Assembly: GCA_040385245.1 (NCBI GenBank)
Contig: JAZKHT010000004.1
Coordinates: 186,001 to 250,000 of the forward strand
DNA: 64,000 nt
Origin: JAZKHT01 sp040385245
Lineage (GTDB): Bacteria > Pseudomonadota > Alphaproteobacteria > Rhodobacterales > Rhodobacteraceae
Direction: 5' to 3'
This document shows, piece by piece, positions 1 through 7,893 of this stretch (positions are counted from its first letter, which is position 1; the number at the start of each line of letters is the position of its first letter). The notes beneath the pieces were generated by a model, which did no database searches, was not told the origin of the DNA, and worked only from the letters and a program-made list of their open reading frames with translations. The position numbers and the translations under genes are program-made.

Positions 1-431
1 TCGCGGCTCAGGTCTGCCAGCACCTTGCGCGCGGCGGCAAGCGAGCCTTTCAGCAACGCGCCGCTTTCGGCCCCGAGAATGACATTCTCAAGCACCGTGA
101 AATTCTGCACCAGCTTGAAATGCTGGAAAACCATGCCGATGCCTGCGCGGATGGCGCTTTGGCTGTCGGGGATGGCAGTCAGTTTGCCATTGATGAAAAT
201 CTCGCCCGAGTCGGCTTTGTAAAAGCCGTAGAGGATCGACATCAATGTCGATTTCCCCGCGCCGTTTTCACCGATGATGCCGTGGATCGTGCCGCGCGGC
301 ACCTGCACGGTGATGTCCTTGTTCGCCTGAACCGTGCCAAAGGCCTTGGATATGCCCTTCAACTCGATCGCAAAGGGCGAAAGCGGGGCGGCAGTTGCCT
401 GCCGCCCCCCCTTTTCTGGCGTAACGGCCAT
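1..431 (-). CDS. Nucleoside/sugar-type ABC transporter ATP-binding protein (3' part outside window)
   Basis: Energises import by a BMP-type ABC transporter at the cytoplasmic membrane. Only the first 143 codons lie in the window; the frame is open to base 1. The translation holds an ABC N-terminal half: beta-strand 'IELKGISKAFGTVQANKDI', Walker A GENGAGKST and the Q-loop stretch GMVFQHFKLV. The ATG at 431 overlaps the stop of the upstream receptor gene (TGATG), which indicates translational coupling. Families with this order (BMP receptor, double-domain ATPase, two permeases) usually carry purine nucleosides or related compounds. The permeases would lie beyond the window. Substrate is inferred from the family only. 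Confidence 0.9.
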   Translation of the reverse strand, partial: MAVTPEKGGRQATAAPLSPFAIELKGISKAFGTVQANKDITVQVPRGTIHGIIGENGAGKSTLMSILYGFYKADSGEIFINGKLTAIPDSQSAIRAGIGMVFQHFKLVQNFTVLENVILGAESGALLKGSLAAARKVLADLSR

Positions 432-1426
432 CAGAACGTCGCGGCCGGGCAGGTGTTGTCCGACATGTAGTCATGCACGACCAGCTCGCCCGATTTGATC
501 TTTTCGGCGGCGGCGTCCACGGTGGCCTGCATTTCCGGCGTCACGAGCGATGCGTTGTTGTCGTCCATCGCATAGCCGACACCGTCATTCGCCAGACCCA
601 TGACGTTGATGCCGGGGGTCAGGTTTTCGCCTTCCTTGAACGCCTCGTACACCGCGTTGTCGACGCGCTTGAGCATTGAGGTCAGGACCGAGCCGGGGTG
701 CATGTAATTCTGGTTGCTGTCGACGCCGATGGACAGGATGCCTTCGTCCGCCGCCGCTTGCAGAACGCCCACCCCGGTGCCGCCCGCAGCAGCATAGATC
801 ACGTCCGCGCCCTGGCTTTTCTGCGATTTGGCCAGTTCGGCACCCTTGACCGGGTCATTCCATGCGGCGGGTGTGGTACCGGTCATGTTCAGGATGACGG
901 TCGCATCCGGGTTCACGGCCTTGACCCCTTGAGCATAGCCGCAGCCGAACTTGCGGATCAGCGGGATGTCCATGCCGCCGATAAAGCCGACCGTGCCGGA
1001 TTTCGACGCCTGTGCCGCCATCATGCCGACAAGGAACGATCCTTCGTGTTCATTGAACACCACCGATTTCACGTTGGGCTGGTCAACCACCATGTCGATG
1101 ATGCCGAACTTGGTGTCCGGGAAATCGGGGGCGACCTGACCCAGCACGTCGCCAAAGGCAAAGCCTGTCATGATGACGGGGTTGGCACCCGATTCCGCCA
1201 GACGGCGCAGCGCCTGTTCGCGCTGTGCTTCGGACTGCATCTCAAGTTCTTTGTAGGTGCCGCCGGTTTCCTTGGCCCAACGCTCGGCGCCATTGAAGGC
1301 CGCTTCGTTGAAGGATTTGTCGAACTTGCCCCCAAGGTCGAAGATGATCGCAGGCTCGGCTGCGGCAACGCCTGCGGTCAGCGCCAGCGTCGCCGCGGCA
1401 CCGAAAAGCTGTTTCAGGATGGTCAT
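431..1426 (-). CDS. BMP family ABC transporter substrate-binding protein
   Basis: Periplasmic receptor of the transporter encoded next to it. The 331-residue product starts with a Sec signal peptide (MTILKQLFGA then a hydrophobic stretch to GVAAAEP, cleavage after about residue 23). There is no lipobox, so it is probably soluble in the periplasm. The mature part has the basic-membrane-protein (PnrA/TmpC) pattern: IIFDLGGKFDKSFNEAAFNG at the mature N-terminus and VGFIGGMDIPLIRKFGCGYA in the middle. The start at 1426 is chosen over the longer frame because GGGAGA precedes it and the signal peptide begins there. Members bind nucleosides or autoinducer-like ligands; the ligand here is unknown. 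Confidence 0.92.
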   Translation of the reverse strand: MTILKQLFGAAATLALTAGVAAAEPAIIFDLGGKFDKSFNEAAFNGAERWAKETGGTYKELEMQSEAQREQALRRLAESGANPVIMTGFAFGDVLGQVAPDFPDTKFGIIDMVVDQPNVKSVVFNEHEGSFLVGMMAAQASKSGTVGFIGGMDIPLIRKFGCGYAQGVKAVNPDATVILNMTGTTPAAWNDPVKGAELAKSQKSQGADVIYAAAGGTGVGVLQAAADEGILSIGVDSNQNYMHPGSVLTSMLKRVDNAVYEAFKEGENLTPGINVMGLANDGVGYAMDDNNASLVTPEMQATVDAAAEKIKSGELVVHDYMSDNTCPAATF

Positions 1427-1519
1427 GGAAATCTCCCGGTTGTCGTTTGGTTCTTGTCGGTTTGCGCCACCCATCACCTCGGTCCGCCAGAGCGGTACGA
1501 GCAGGGCGGTTCGTCGCCA

Positions 1520-1549
1520 ATTTAGGGCGAATGGCGCAAGGGTGGTCAA
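1520..1549 (-). promoter_or_regulatory. Candidate sigma-70-type promoter for the BMP transporter operon
   Basis: On the minus strand TTGACC (1544-1549) and CTAAAT (1520-1525) are 18 bases apart, about 90 bases upstream of the receptor ATG at 1426. Sequence match only. Confidence 0.4.
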
Positions 1550-1617
1550 CACCTATTTGTGGGCGCGGCGCGGCAGGTTTTATCTTCTGATCAAATTTCT
1601 GGCAGGCTGACCCTGCG

Positions 1618-2028
1618 TCAGCTGCGCCGCGCCATCACAATGGCATCCAGCGGGGTGCCATCGGCCTGCCGGTAATACCCGCGCCTGCGCCCGGATTCGG
1701 CAAAACCGGCCGCCTGGTACAACGCCTGCGCAGGCAAATTGTCAGCAGCCACCTCAAGAAAAACGTCGATAGCCCCACGCGCCCGGGCTAGTTTCAGAAA
1801 TTCGGCGACAAGCCGTGCACCGATGCCCTGCCGCCGCGTGGCAGGATCGACGGCCAGCGTCAACACCTCTGCCTCGGCAGCGACGATGCGACCGATCAGA
1901 AACCCCGCGCCGTCCTGCAACAACACCCCGTAAGGCGGGGCGGACAGCGACAGGATCTCTGCCTCTGTCCAGGGCCGCGGCACGGTGAAGCAGGCGGCGT
2001 GCAGGCGAGCCAGATCAGCGGTCGTCAC
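1618..2028 (-). CDS. rimI: Ribosomal-protein-alanine N-acetyltransferase-like GNAT protein (RimI)
   Basis: GNAT acetyltransferase expected to transfer acetyl from acetyl-CoA to an N-terminal amine, classically ribosomal protein S18. The 136-residue product has the acetyl-CoA-binding motif A RRQGIGARL (residues 65-73) and the C-terminal NLPAQALYQAAGF (97-109) typical of RimI. The start is taken as GTG at 2028 because it overlaps the tsaB stop (GTGA) and gives a family-sized product; the longer open frame would run inside tsaB. The tsaB-rimI pairing is widespread in bacteria and supports the name. The substrate is inferred from this context, since GNAT proteins are hard to tell apart by sequence. 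Confidence 0.85.
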   Translation of the reverse strand: MTTADLARLHAACFTVPRPWTEAEILSLSAPPYGVLLQDGAGFLIGRIVAAEAEVLTLAVDPATRRQGIGARLVAEFLKLARARGAIDVFLEVAADNLPAQALYQAAGFAESGRRRGYYRQADGTPLDAIVMARRS

Positions 2029-2639
2029 GGCAACAAAACCGGCGGTGGATCGGCGGGCGGGGCCGCATCGGCACCACGCAGATAGAACGGGGCAGGGCGG
2101 GGGTGCGTCGTACCCAAGCGTGTGGCCGCAATCCGCGCCATGCTTTCCGTCAGCGGACAAACGGGCATCAGAACGGTGCCGCCCGGCACCAGATGCGCGG
2201 CAGAGCCTGTCAACGGCAGATCGCCCCCCACCTGATCCAAGGTGGTCAACCGCGCGGAACCGCCGTCAAAGTCCTGCACATAAACCTCGGCCCGCCGGGC
2301 ATCCTCGACCACGCGAACGGGCCGGGGCAGTCCGTGGGCCAAAGCCTCAAGCCGGGTCACACCGATGGCCGGTATCCCAAGGCTCAGGGACAATCCACGC
2401 GCCGCCGCGACGGAAATCCGCACGCCGGTGAAATTTCCCGGCCCGGTCCCCACGGCCAAAGCATCCAGATCGCCCCAGGACACGCCGCCAGCAGCAAGAA
2501 CCTCTGTCATCAAGGGGATAAGGCGTTCAGCCTGGCCCTTGTCCATCGCCTCGTCCCGCAGGGCGACAAGCCGTGTGCCCGACAGCAAGGCGGCCGCGCA
2601 ATGCGCGGCCGACGTGTCAAAAGCCAGAATCAAGGGCAT
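2025..2639 (-). CDS. tsaB: tRNA threonylcarbamoyladenosine biosynthesis protein TsaB
   Basis: Cytoplasmic, non-catalytic partner of TsaD in making N6-threonylcarbamoyladenosine at position 37 of ANN-decoding tRNAs. The 204-residue product opens with the ASKHA-fold strand MPLILAFDTSAAHCAAALL and has the family stretch GDLDALAVGTGPGNFTGVRI. Length fits the family. It is followed by rimI with a 4-base overlap and lies 3 bases after the nfu stop in the same direction, so the three genes nfu, tsaB and rimI are probably co-transcribed. tsaB is normally essential. Confidence 0.95.
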   Translation of the reverse strand: MPLILAFDTSAAHCAAALLSGTRLVALRDEAMDKGQAERLIPLMTEVLAAGGVSWGDLDALAVGTGPGNFTGVRISVAAARGLSLSLGIPAIGVTRLEALAHGLPRPVRVVEDARRAEVYVQDFDGGSARLTTLDQVGGDLPLTGSAAHLVPGGTVLMPVCPLTESMARIAATRLGTTHPRPAPFYLRGADAAPPADPPPVLLP

Positions 2640-2642
2640 GGA

Positions 2643-3215
2643 TCAGGCCGCGACGGGGCGAACTTCCAGCACTTCGGGAATGTAATGGCGCAAAAGGTTT
2701 TCGATCCCCATCTTCAGCGTCAGCGTGCTGGACGGGCACCCGGCGCAGGCGCCCTGCATGTGAAGATAGACAACGCCCCGGTCAAAGCCGTGAAAGGTGA
2801 TGTCGCCGCCATCCTGAGCCACGGCGGGGCGCACGCGGGTGTCCAGCAACTCCTTGATCTGGCGCACGATATCGCCATCGGGGCCGTCATGGCTTGCATG
2901 GCCGCCACCGTTGGCCGTCACGCCACCTTCGCCATCGATCACGGGCGCGCCGGATTGGAAATGCTCCATGATCGCGCCAAGGATCGCGGGTTTGATATGA
3001 TCCCACGCCGCATCTTCCACCTTGGTGACGGTGACGAAATCGGTGCCGAAAAAGACACCTGTCACACTGCCTGCCGCGAAGATGCGGCTGGCCAAGGGCG
3101 ATTTCGCCGCAGCCTCGGCACTGGGAAAATCGGCGGTCCCCATGTCCAGCACGGTCTGACCCGGCAGGAATTTCAGCGTGGCGGGGTTCGGCGTGGATTC
3201 GGTCTGGATGAACAT
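2643..3215 (-). CDS. NifU-like Fe-S cluster scaffold/carrier (Nfu)
   Basis: Carries and delivers [4Fe-4S] clusters to apo-enzymes in the cytoplasm. The 190-residue product has the Nfu N-terminal domain (MFIQTESTPNPATLKFLPG, residues 1-19, through about 90) and a C-terminal NifU domain (about 115-185) with the cluster-ligating pair CAGC (Cys157 and Cys160). The start at 3215 is used because the family begins with MFIQTE; the longer frame runs into upstream non-coding sequence. It precedes tsaB by a few bases. This two-domain architecture matches the mitochondrial/alphaproteobacterial Nfu1 type and not the gammaproteobacterial NfuA. Confidence 0.95.
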   Translation of the reverse strand: MFIQTESTPNPATLKFLPGQTVLDMGTADFPSAEAAAKSPLASRIFAAGSVTGVFFGTDFVTVTKVEDAAWDHIKPAILGAIMEHFQSGAPVIDGEGGVTANGGGHASHDGPDGDIVRQIKELLDTRVRPAVAQDGGDITFHGFDRGVVYLHMQGACAGCPSSTLTLKMGIENLLRHYIPEVLEVRPVAA

Positions 3216-3337
3216 GGGGTATCTCCGACTATTCCACTCGGATATGCGCTTTGGGGGGCGGGAAGTCAAGTTTGGAACCGTTCTAAGACTACCTGCCATG
3301 CACCAATATGGTCGTTGGGGCGAAAATCCCTGTTGCC

Positions 3338-3793
3338 TCAGGTGATCGCCTCAAGCCGTTCCTTGGACATATCGCCCGGCACGATGGTGATCGGGATCGG
3401 CAGGTTGCCGGAATTCCGGCTCATCTGGGTGACCAACGGGCCGGGGCCGGATTTGTCAGTCCCGGCACCCAGGACCAGAATGCCGATTTCGGTATCTTCC
3501 TTGACCTGGCTCAGGATTTCCGAAACAGGGTCGCCTTCGCGGATTACCAGTTCGGGGTTGATCCCCTGCTTGTCGCGCATCCACTTGGCGAACACCTCGA
3601 AATGCGCCTCGATCCGTTCGCGGGCTTCGGCGCGCATCAGATCGGCCACGCCCATCCAGTGCTGATACTCCTCGGGCGGGATGATGGACAGGATCTGAAC
3701 CCCCGCCCCGGTATGGGCCGCCCGCAGCGCGGCAAAGCGCATCGCGTTCAGGCATTCGCGCGTGTCGTCAAGCACGACGAGGAACTTACGCAT
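3338..3793 (-). CDS. Universal stress protein (UspA family)
   Basis: Small cytoplasmic protein of the UspA nucleotide-binding alpha/beta fold; members help cells survive starvation and stress, often binding ATP. The 151-residue product begins MRKFLVVLDDTRECLNAM, the usual first strand and helix. It ends with IGILVLGAGTDKSGPGPLV followed by IPITIVPG, an approximation of the G-x2-G-x9-G(S/T) ATP-binding motif. It sits alone between nfu and the aminotransferase gene with short gaps. Its specific role cannot be read from the sequence. Confidence 0.92.
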   Translation of the reverse strand: MRKFLVVLDDTRECLNAMRFAALRAAHTGAGVQILSIIPPEEYQHWMGVADLMRAEARERIEAHFEVFAKWMRDKQGINPELVIREGDPVSEILSQVKEDTEIGILVLGAGTDKSGPGPLVTQMSRNSGNLPIPITIVPGDMSKERLEAIT

Positions 3794-3850
3794 GGCTGTC
3801 TCCTTCGGCGCGGATCATGACCGATCCGCCCCGTCGCTGGCAAGCGGCCA

Positions 3851-4717
3851 TCAGCGCGGCTGGCTTGCCGCCCAATCCCAATACAGCGCGCGGGCGCGGT
3901 CCGTCATCGGGCGATGCCCGAAATGCGTGTCGTCGAATTGTTTGACGGCAGTCACCTTGGCAAAGTTGCCGGACAGAAAAATCTCGTCCGCAGCGTGCGC
4001 ATCGTCAAAGGTCAGCACCGTTTCGATCACCTCGACCCCGTCGGCGCGCAGATTGGCGATATGGCGCGCGCGGGTGATCCCCGCAAGAAAGGTGCCGTTC
4101 GGAATGGGCGTGAACACCGCCCCGTCCTTGACCAAAAACACGTTCGCTGTTGCACTTTCCGCAAGATTGCCAAGCGCATCGGCCACCAGCGCGTTGCCAA
4201 ACCCCTTGGCCTGCGCCTCGACCAGCATCCGGGCGTTGTTGGGGTAAAGACACCCTGCCTTGGCGTTGCAAACCGAATCCTCCAGCACCGGGCGGCGGAA
4301 CCTTGTGCGTGTCACGGTGGTGGCGAAATCGGCGGGCGGCATGGCGACCTGTTCCAGACTGATCGCAAAGCCCGTCGCCCCGGCCATCGGTGCAATCCCA
4401 AGGTCAGAGCCGTGCAGCGCCCAGTACATCGGCCGGATATAGACCGCCTGACCGGGGCCGTAATGGGCCAGCCCGTCGCGGATGATACCCTCCATCGTGG
4501 ATGCATCCATGCTCGGTGTGATCATCAGCGCCTGCGCACTGGCATTGACGCGGGCGCAGTGCAGCGCCAGATCAGGCACGTAGCCGTCAAAGAACCGCGC
4601 CCCGTCGAACACGGATGAACCCTGCCAGATGCCATGATCGGCGGCCTTCATCACCGCGATGTCGCCGTCGTGCCAACGCCCGTCAAACCAGGTGCGGATA
4701 TTGGTGCCAAATGCCAT
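3851..4717 (-). CDS. Class IV aminotransferase (branched-chain amino acid type)
   Basis: PLP-dependent aminotransferase of fold type IV, most likely transaminating branched-chain amino acids with 2-oxoglutarate. The 288-residue product has the presumed Schiff-base lysine at Lys153 in SVCNAKAGCLYPNNA. It also has the class IV signature around ALGNLAESATANVFLV (181-196, with Glu187) and the phosphate-binding PNGTFLAGITR (206-216). The start at 4717 is preferred over the longer open frame because it gives the usual N-terminus (MAFGTNIRTWFDGRWHDGD). D-amino-acid transaminase and aminodeoxychorismate lyase share the fold, so substrate is less certain than fold. Confidence 0.88.
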   Translation of the reverse strand: MAFGTNIRTWFDGRWHDGDIAVMKAADHGIWQGSSVFDGARFFDGYVPDLALHCARVNASAQALMITPSMDASTMEGIIRDGLAHYGPGQAVYIRPMYWALHGSDLGIAPMAGATGFAISLEQVAMPPADFATTVTRTRFRRPVLEDSVCNAKAGCLYPNNARMLVEAQAKGFGNALVADALGNLAESATANVFLVKDGAVFTPIPNGTFLAGITRARHIANLRADGVEVIETVLTFDDAHAADEIFLSGNFAKVTAVKQFDDTHFGHRPMTDRARALYWDWAASQPR

Positions 4718-4857
4718 GATCGAAATCCCTGTAGTTTGGCGCACCCTAGTCCGGCAACACGGCGCAGGTCCAGCGGCAGGGACGACGATTTTTGATGCAG
4801 CCACCGGGCGGACAGCTTTTGCCTGATCCTTCGCAGAAGGATCGCGCCCGCCGCCAG

Positions 4858-4890
4858 AAAAAACCCCGGACCGTGGGGGGCGGTCCGGGG
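4858..4890 (-). terminator. Rho-independent terminator downstream of the split gene
   Basis: A perfect 10-bp stem, CCCCGGACCG (4864-4873) and CGGTCCGGGG (4881-4890), with a 7-base loop. On the minus strand it is followed by six T (bases 4858-4863 are A on the plus strand). It lies about 75 bases beyond the stop at 4966, so it ends the minus-strand transcript coming from trpS and the split gene. Confidence 0.85.
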
Positions 4891-4965
4891 AAAAGGGCGG
4901 GTCTCGATGGGACAGTGATGCCGGACCCACGGGCAGACGGGGATCGCCCGCAGCCATCCTGCGCT

Positions 4966-6064
4966 TCAGTTGAATCGATTCCGTGACGGCCCAGCGGTGC
5001 GGCGCAAGGCGCGTAGCACAGCCCCCTGCACCATGCCGCCCATGGCTACGCCCACCGACAAAAGCAATCCGGCAAGGCCGGCCAGCAGTTGCCACGCGGT
5101 TTCGGACAGCCGTAGCGTGGCGCGCATCAGGCGGGCCTTGCCCAGCACCTCGGCCCGGCCCACCAGTCTGGGGCCAAGCGCCTGTGCCGCATCGCCAAGG
5201 CGGCGCGCATCGGTCGCGTTGTCCACCAGTGGCAGCAGATGCAATGCCGCCGAGGTGCCAGACGCATCGCGCAGCCGCGCCAAATCCGTCACAACGTCCA
5301 TGACCAGGTCAAAGGAGCGAGGCTTTATGACCCGCGCCAGATCGTCGACACTGCGCACACGGGGCAGGGCGGCAAGATCAACGCCACTCCGCAGCGCGTC
5401 CGTCACGATGCTGGACAGCCCCGACGACAATCGCCGCGTCTTGTGCGCCACCCTTGCCAGTCCTGCGCCCGCCTTGACCAACACAGACGACCCGCCGGTC
5501 GCAATCACCAAGGCCGTTGCGGCCAGCCCTACAATCGACAGCGCAAGGTCGATCTGGTCCACCTCTGCCCCGGTCGCAAGGTCCATTCCGGCGCGCGTGA
5601 TCCCGGCGATATCGCCCAGCGGTGTCATCACAATCGGCGCGTAGCAGACCATCACCAAAGACAGGGCGCAGCCTTCGGGGTCATAGGCGCAGGCCGCGCA
5701 ATTGACCGCAATTGACCGCATAGGTCACGGCGCTGGAGTCCGCCTCGCGCGTGGCATTCACCTGCGCCAACAGATCGGCGGGCAACGTCACGTTGCGCTC
5801 GGCCACCACCTCCATCAGCGCGTCCAGCGCCACCCAGTTGCGCGGGTCTTCGGCCAACCGCGCGGCGATCAGCGCGGCCAATCGGTCTGGCGTGGCGGCG
5901 TCGGTCATCATCCGGTCGGTGGCCGCCGCAATCTCGGCCGCTGCCGCGGCGCGCAGGGGCGACAGCGCCGGGTCGGCTGCGATCCGTGTGCTGTTGACAG
6001 CCGTCAACCCAAGCGACCCCGCCAGCGCCAGCGTCAGACCGCCCCGCGCCAGCGCCCGGATCAT
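4966..6064 (-). pseudogene. Membrane-associated protein of unknown function, split by a 10-bp duplication
   Basis: Two reading frames here look like one broken gene. The 5' part (6064 down to 5681, 127 codons) begins MIRALARGGLTLALAGSLGL, a signal/anchor segment. It ends shortly after TYAVNC because the frame shifts at a tandem 10-base duplication. The 3' part (5721 down to 4966, 251 codons) resumes with AVNCAACAYDPEGCALSL and contains hydrophobic segments near its start and its end (LAGLAGLLLSVGVAMGGMV). Removing one 10-base copy joins them into a single 362-codon frame. The gene begins inside the trpS stop (TGATG overlap), so it would be co-translated with trpS. Function not recognised. It could be a true pseudogene, a reversible slippage site or an assembly error. 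Confidence 0.75.
5698..5720. repeat. Tandem 10-bp duplication (2.3 copies) breaking a reading frame
   Basis: Two adjacent identical units, ATTGACCGCA (5701-5710 and 5711-5720), preceded by GCA that matches the unit's end. Because 10 is not a multiple of three, the extra copy shifts the minus-strand frame. It also creates the ATG that opens the downstream frame. Confidence 0.97.
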
Positions 6065-7110
6065 CAGACCTGCCGTGACCGGATCATGCCGACGATGTCA
6101 TAGACCTGATCCAGAATCGGTCGGGCAATCGCCTCGGCCCGGTCGGCCCCTGCGCCAAGAATGCGGTCAATCTCGGCCGGGTCTTTCATCAGGCGGGTCA
6201 TCTCGGTCGTGATCGGTTCCAGCTTGGCCACGGCCAGATCGGCCAGCGCGGGCTTGAACGTACCGAACTGCGCGCCGGCGAAATCGGTCACCACCTGCGC
6301 GGGCGTGTGCCCGGCAAGGGCGGCATAGATGTTGATCAGATTGCGCGCCTCGGGGCGGTCTTTCAGGCCGTCCAAGCTGTCGGGCAAAGCATCTGCATCG
6401 GATTTCGCCTTGCGGATCTTTTTGGCGATGGTGTCGGCATCATCGGTCAGGTTGATGCGGCTTTGGTCGGACGGATCGGATTTCGACATCTTCCTGGTGC
6501 CGTCGCGCAGGGACATGACGCGAGTCGCTGCCCCTTCGATGACGGGTTCGACGACAGGGAAGAAATCCACCTTGTAGTCGTTGTTGAACTTGATCGCGAT
6601 GTCGCGGCAAAGTTCCAGATGCTGCTTCTGATCTTCGCCCACCGGAACATGGGTGGCCTTGTAGGCCAGAATGTCGGCGGCCATCAGCGCAGGATAGGCA
6701 AACAGTCCAAGGCTTACGTTTTCGCTGTTCTTGCCTGCCTTGTCCTTGAACTGGGTCATCCTGCTCATCCAGCCCATGCGGGCGACGCAGTTGAAGATCC
6801 AGCCCAGTTCGGCATGGGCCGTTACCTGACTTTGGTTGAACAGGATCGACCGGGTGGGGTCGATGCCTGCGGCGATAAAGCCTGCCGCCGCCTCGCGCGT
6901 CTGGTGACGCAGGGCGAAGGGGTCTTGCCAGACGGTGATCGCGTGCATGTCGACAAGGCAGTAGATCGTCTCGATCCCCTCATCCTGTTTTTCGACAAAC
7001 CGCTTCAGCGCGCCAAGATAGTTGCCCAAGGTCAACCCGCCCGAAGGCTGGATGCCGGAAAAGATGCGCGCAGGGAATGCAGCCGCAGGCGTTTGGACCG
7101 GCTCGGCCAT
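6064..7110 (-). CDS. trpS: Tryptophanyl-tRNA synthetase
   Basis: Charges tRNA-Trp with tryptophan in the cytoplasm; class Ic aminoacyl-tRNA synthetase. The 348-residue product shows the HIGH-equivalent TLGNYLG (residues 27-33) after FSGIQPSGG, the family GEDQ (158-161) and the KMSKS loop GTRKMSKSDPSDQ (KMSKS at 207-211). Length matches bacterial TrpS. It is the first gene of a minus-strand unit with the split gene (1-base overlap of stop and start). The rhomboid-fold gene is divergent upstream. No attenuator-like structure was seen ahead of it. Confidence 0.97.
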   Translation of the reverse strand: MAEPVQTPAAAFPARIFSGIQPSGGLTLGNYLGALKRFVEKQDEGIETIYCLVDMHAITVWQDPFALRHQTREAAAGFIAAGIDPTRSILFNQSQVTAHAELGWIFNCVARMGWMSRMTQFKDKAGKNSENVSLGLFAYPALMAADILAYKATHVPVGEDQKQHLELCRDIAIKFNNDYKVDFFPVVEPVIEGAATRVMSLRDGTRKMSKSDPSDQSRINLTDDADTIAKKIRKAKSDADALPDSLDGLKDRPEARNLINIYAALAGHTPAQVVTDFAGAQFGTFKPALADLAVAKLEPITTEMTRLMKDPAEIDRILGAGADRAEAIARPILDQVYDIVGMIRSRQV

Positions 7111-7199
7111 GATGTGCTCCGTCTGGAATAAGTTGCGCTTTCCGCTTATCGCTGGGGCAAGGGTGCGTCAATCGACGCCCGCAACGCAAAGGCCAGACG

Positions 7200-7883
7200 A
7201 TGCAAGACCGGAACGCACCGCCACTGAACCCGCTGCCCTGGATCGTCTGGGCGTTGGCCCTGCCGATGATCGCGATGGAAATCGTGTTGAGCCTTGGTTC
7301 GGCGGGCATTGTGGGCGGTCCGCGCGCGGTGGGTTGGCGGATCGATGCGGTGCAGAAGTTCGCCTTTGTCCCAGATATCCTGCGCCAGATGTGGGCCACA
7401 TCCACCTGGCCCTGGCAGGGGGTGGTGCGGCTGATCAGCTATCCGCTGATCCACGGCAGCCCCACGCATGCGCTGTTCGCGGTCGTGATCCTGCTGGCGC
7501 TTGGCAAGATGGTGGGAGAGGTGTTCCGGTGGTGGGGGGTGGCTGCGGTGTTCTTTGCCGCTTCGGCCGTCGGGGCTGCGGTCTATACGCTGGTGCCGGA
7601 TCTGAGAACGCCGCTGATCGGGGCCTATCCTGCGGTTTACGGATTGATCGGGGCCTTCACCTTTTTGCTGTGGGTCAATCTGGCGGCGAAGGGGGCCAAC
7701 AAATACCGCGCCTTCACGATGATCGGGTTCCTGCTGGGGGTGCAGCTTTTGTTCGGGGTTCTGTTCGGCGGCAGTTGGGAATGGGTGGCCGATCTGTCAG
7801 GGTTCGCGACCGGGTTCGCGCTGTCCTTTGTTGTCAGTCCGGGCGGGTGGGCGCGGGTGCGGGAAAAGGTGCGGCACCGGTAG
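7200..7883 (+). CDS. Rhomboid-fold membrane protein lacking the catalytic residues
   Basis: Integral membrane protein of 227 residues with at least six hydrophobic segments and the rhomboid layout. The active site is not conserved. The position of the GxSG motif reads GAYP (141-144), so Tyr143 replaces the serine. The AHxGG motif reads ADLSG (197-201), so Asp198 replaces the histidine. The HxxxxHxxxN motif keeps His85 and His90 but has Ala94 in place of Asn. It should therefore be a pseudoprotease that binds membrane partners without cutting them. It lies between divergent trpS and convergent murJ, with its stop 10 bases from the murJ stop. Alignment to active rhomboids is by eye. Confidence 0.8.
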   Translation: MQDRNAPPLNPLPWIVWALALPMIAMEIVLSLGSAGIVGGPRAVGWRIDAVQKFAFVPDILRQMWATSTWPWQGVVRLISYPLIHGSPTHALFAVVILLALGKMVGEVFRWWGVAAVFFAASAVGAAVYTLVPDLRTPLIGAYPAVYGLIGAFTFLLWVNLAAKGANKYRAFTMIGFLLGVQLLFGVLFGGSWEWVADLSGFATGFALSFVVSPGGWARVREKVRHR

Positions 7884-7893
7884 GGCTCTCGCG

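Noticed and set aside
2103..3665. 520-codon plus-strand frame
   Set aside because: It spans tsaB, nfu and part of the usp gene in antisense and has no recognisable domain.
7111..7199. trp-type attenuator before trpS
   Set aside because: No leader peptide with Trp codons and no paired hairpins were visible in the short divergent gap.
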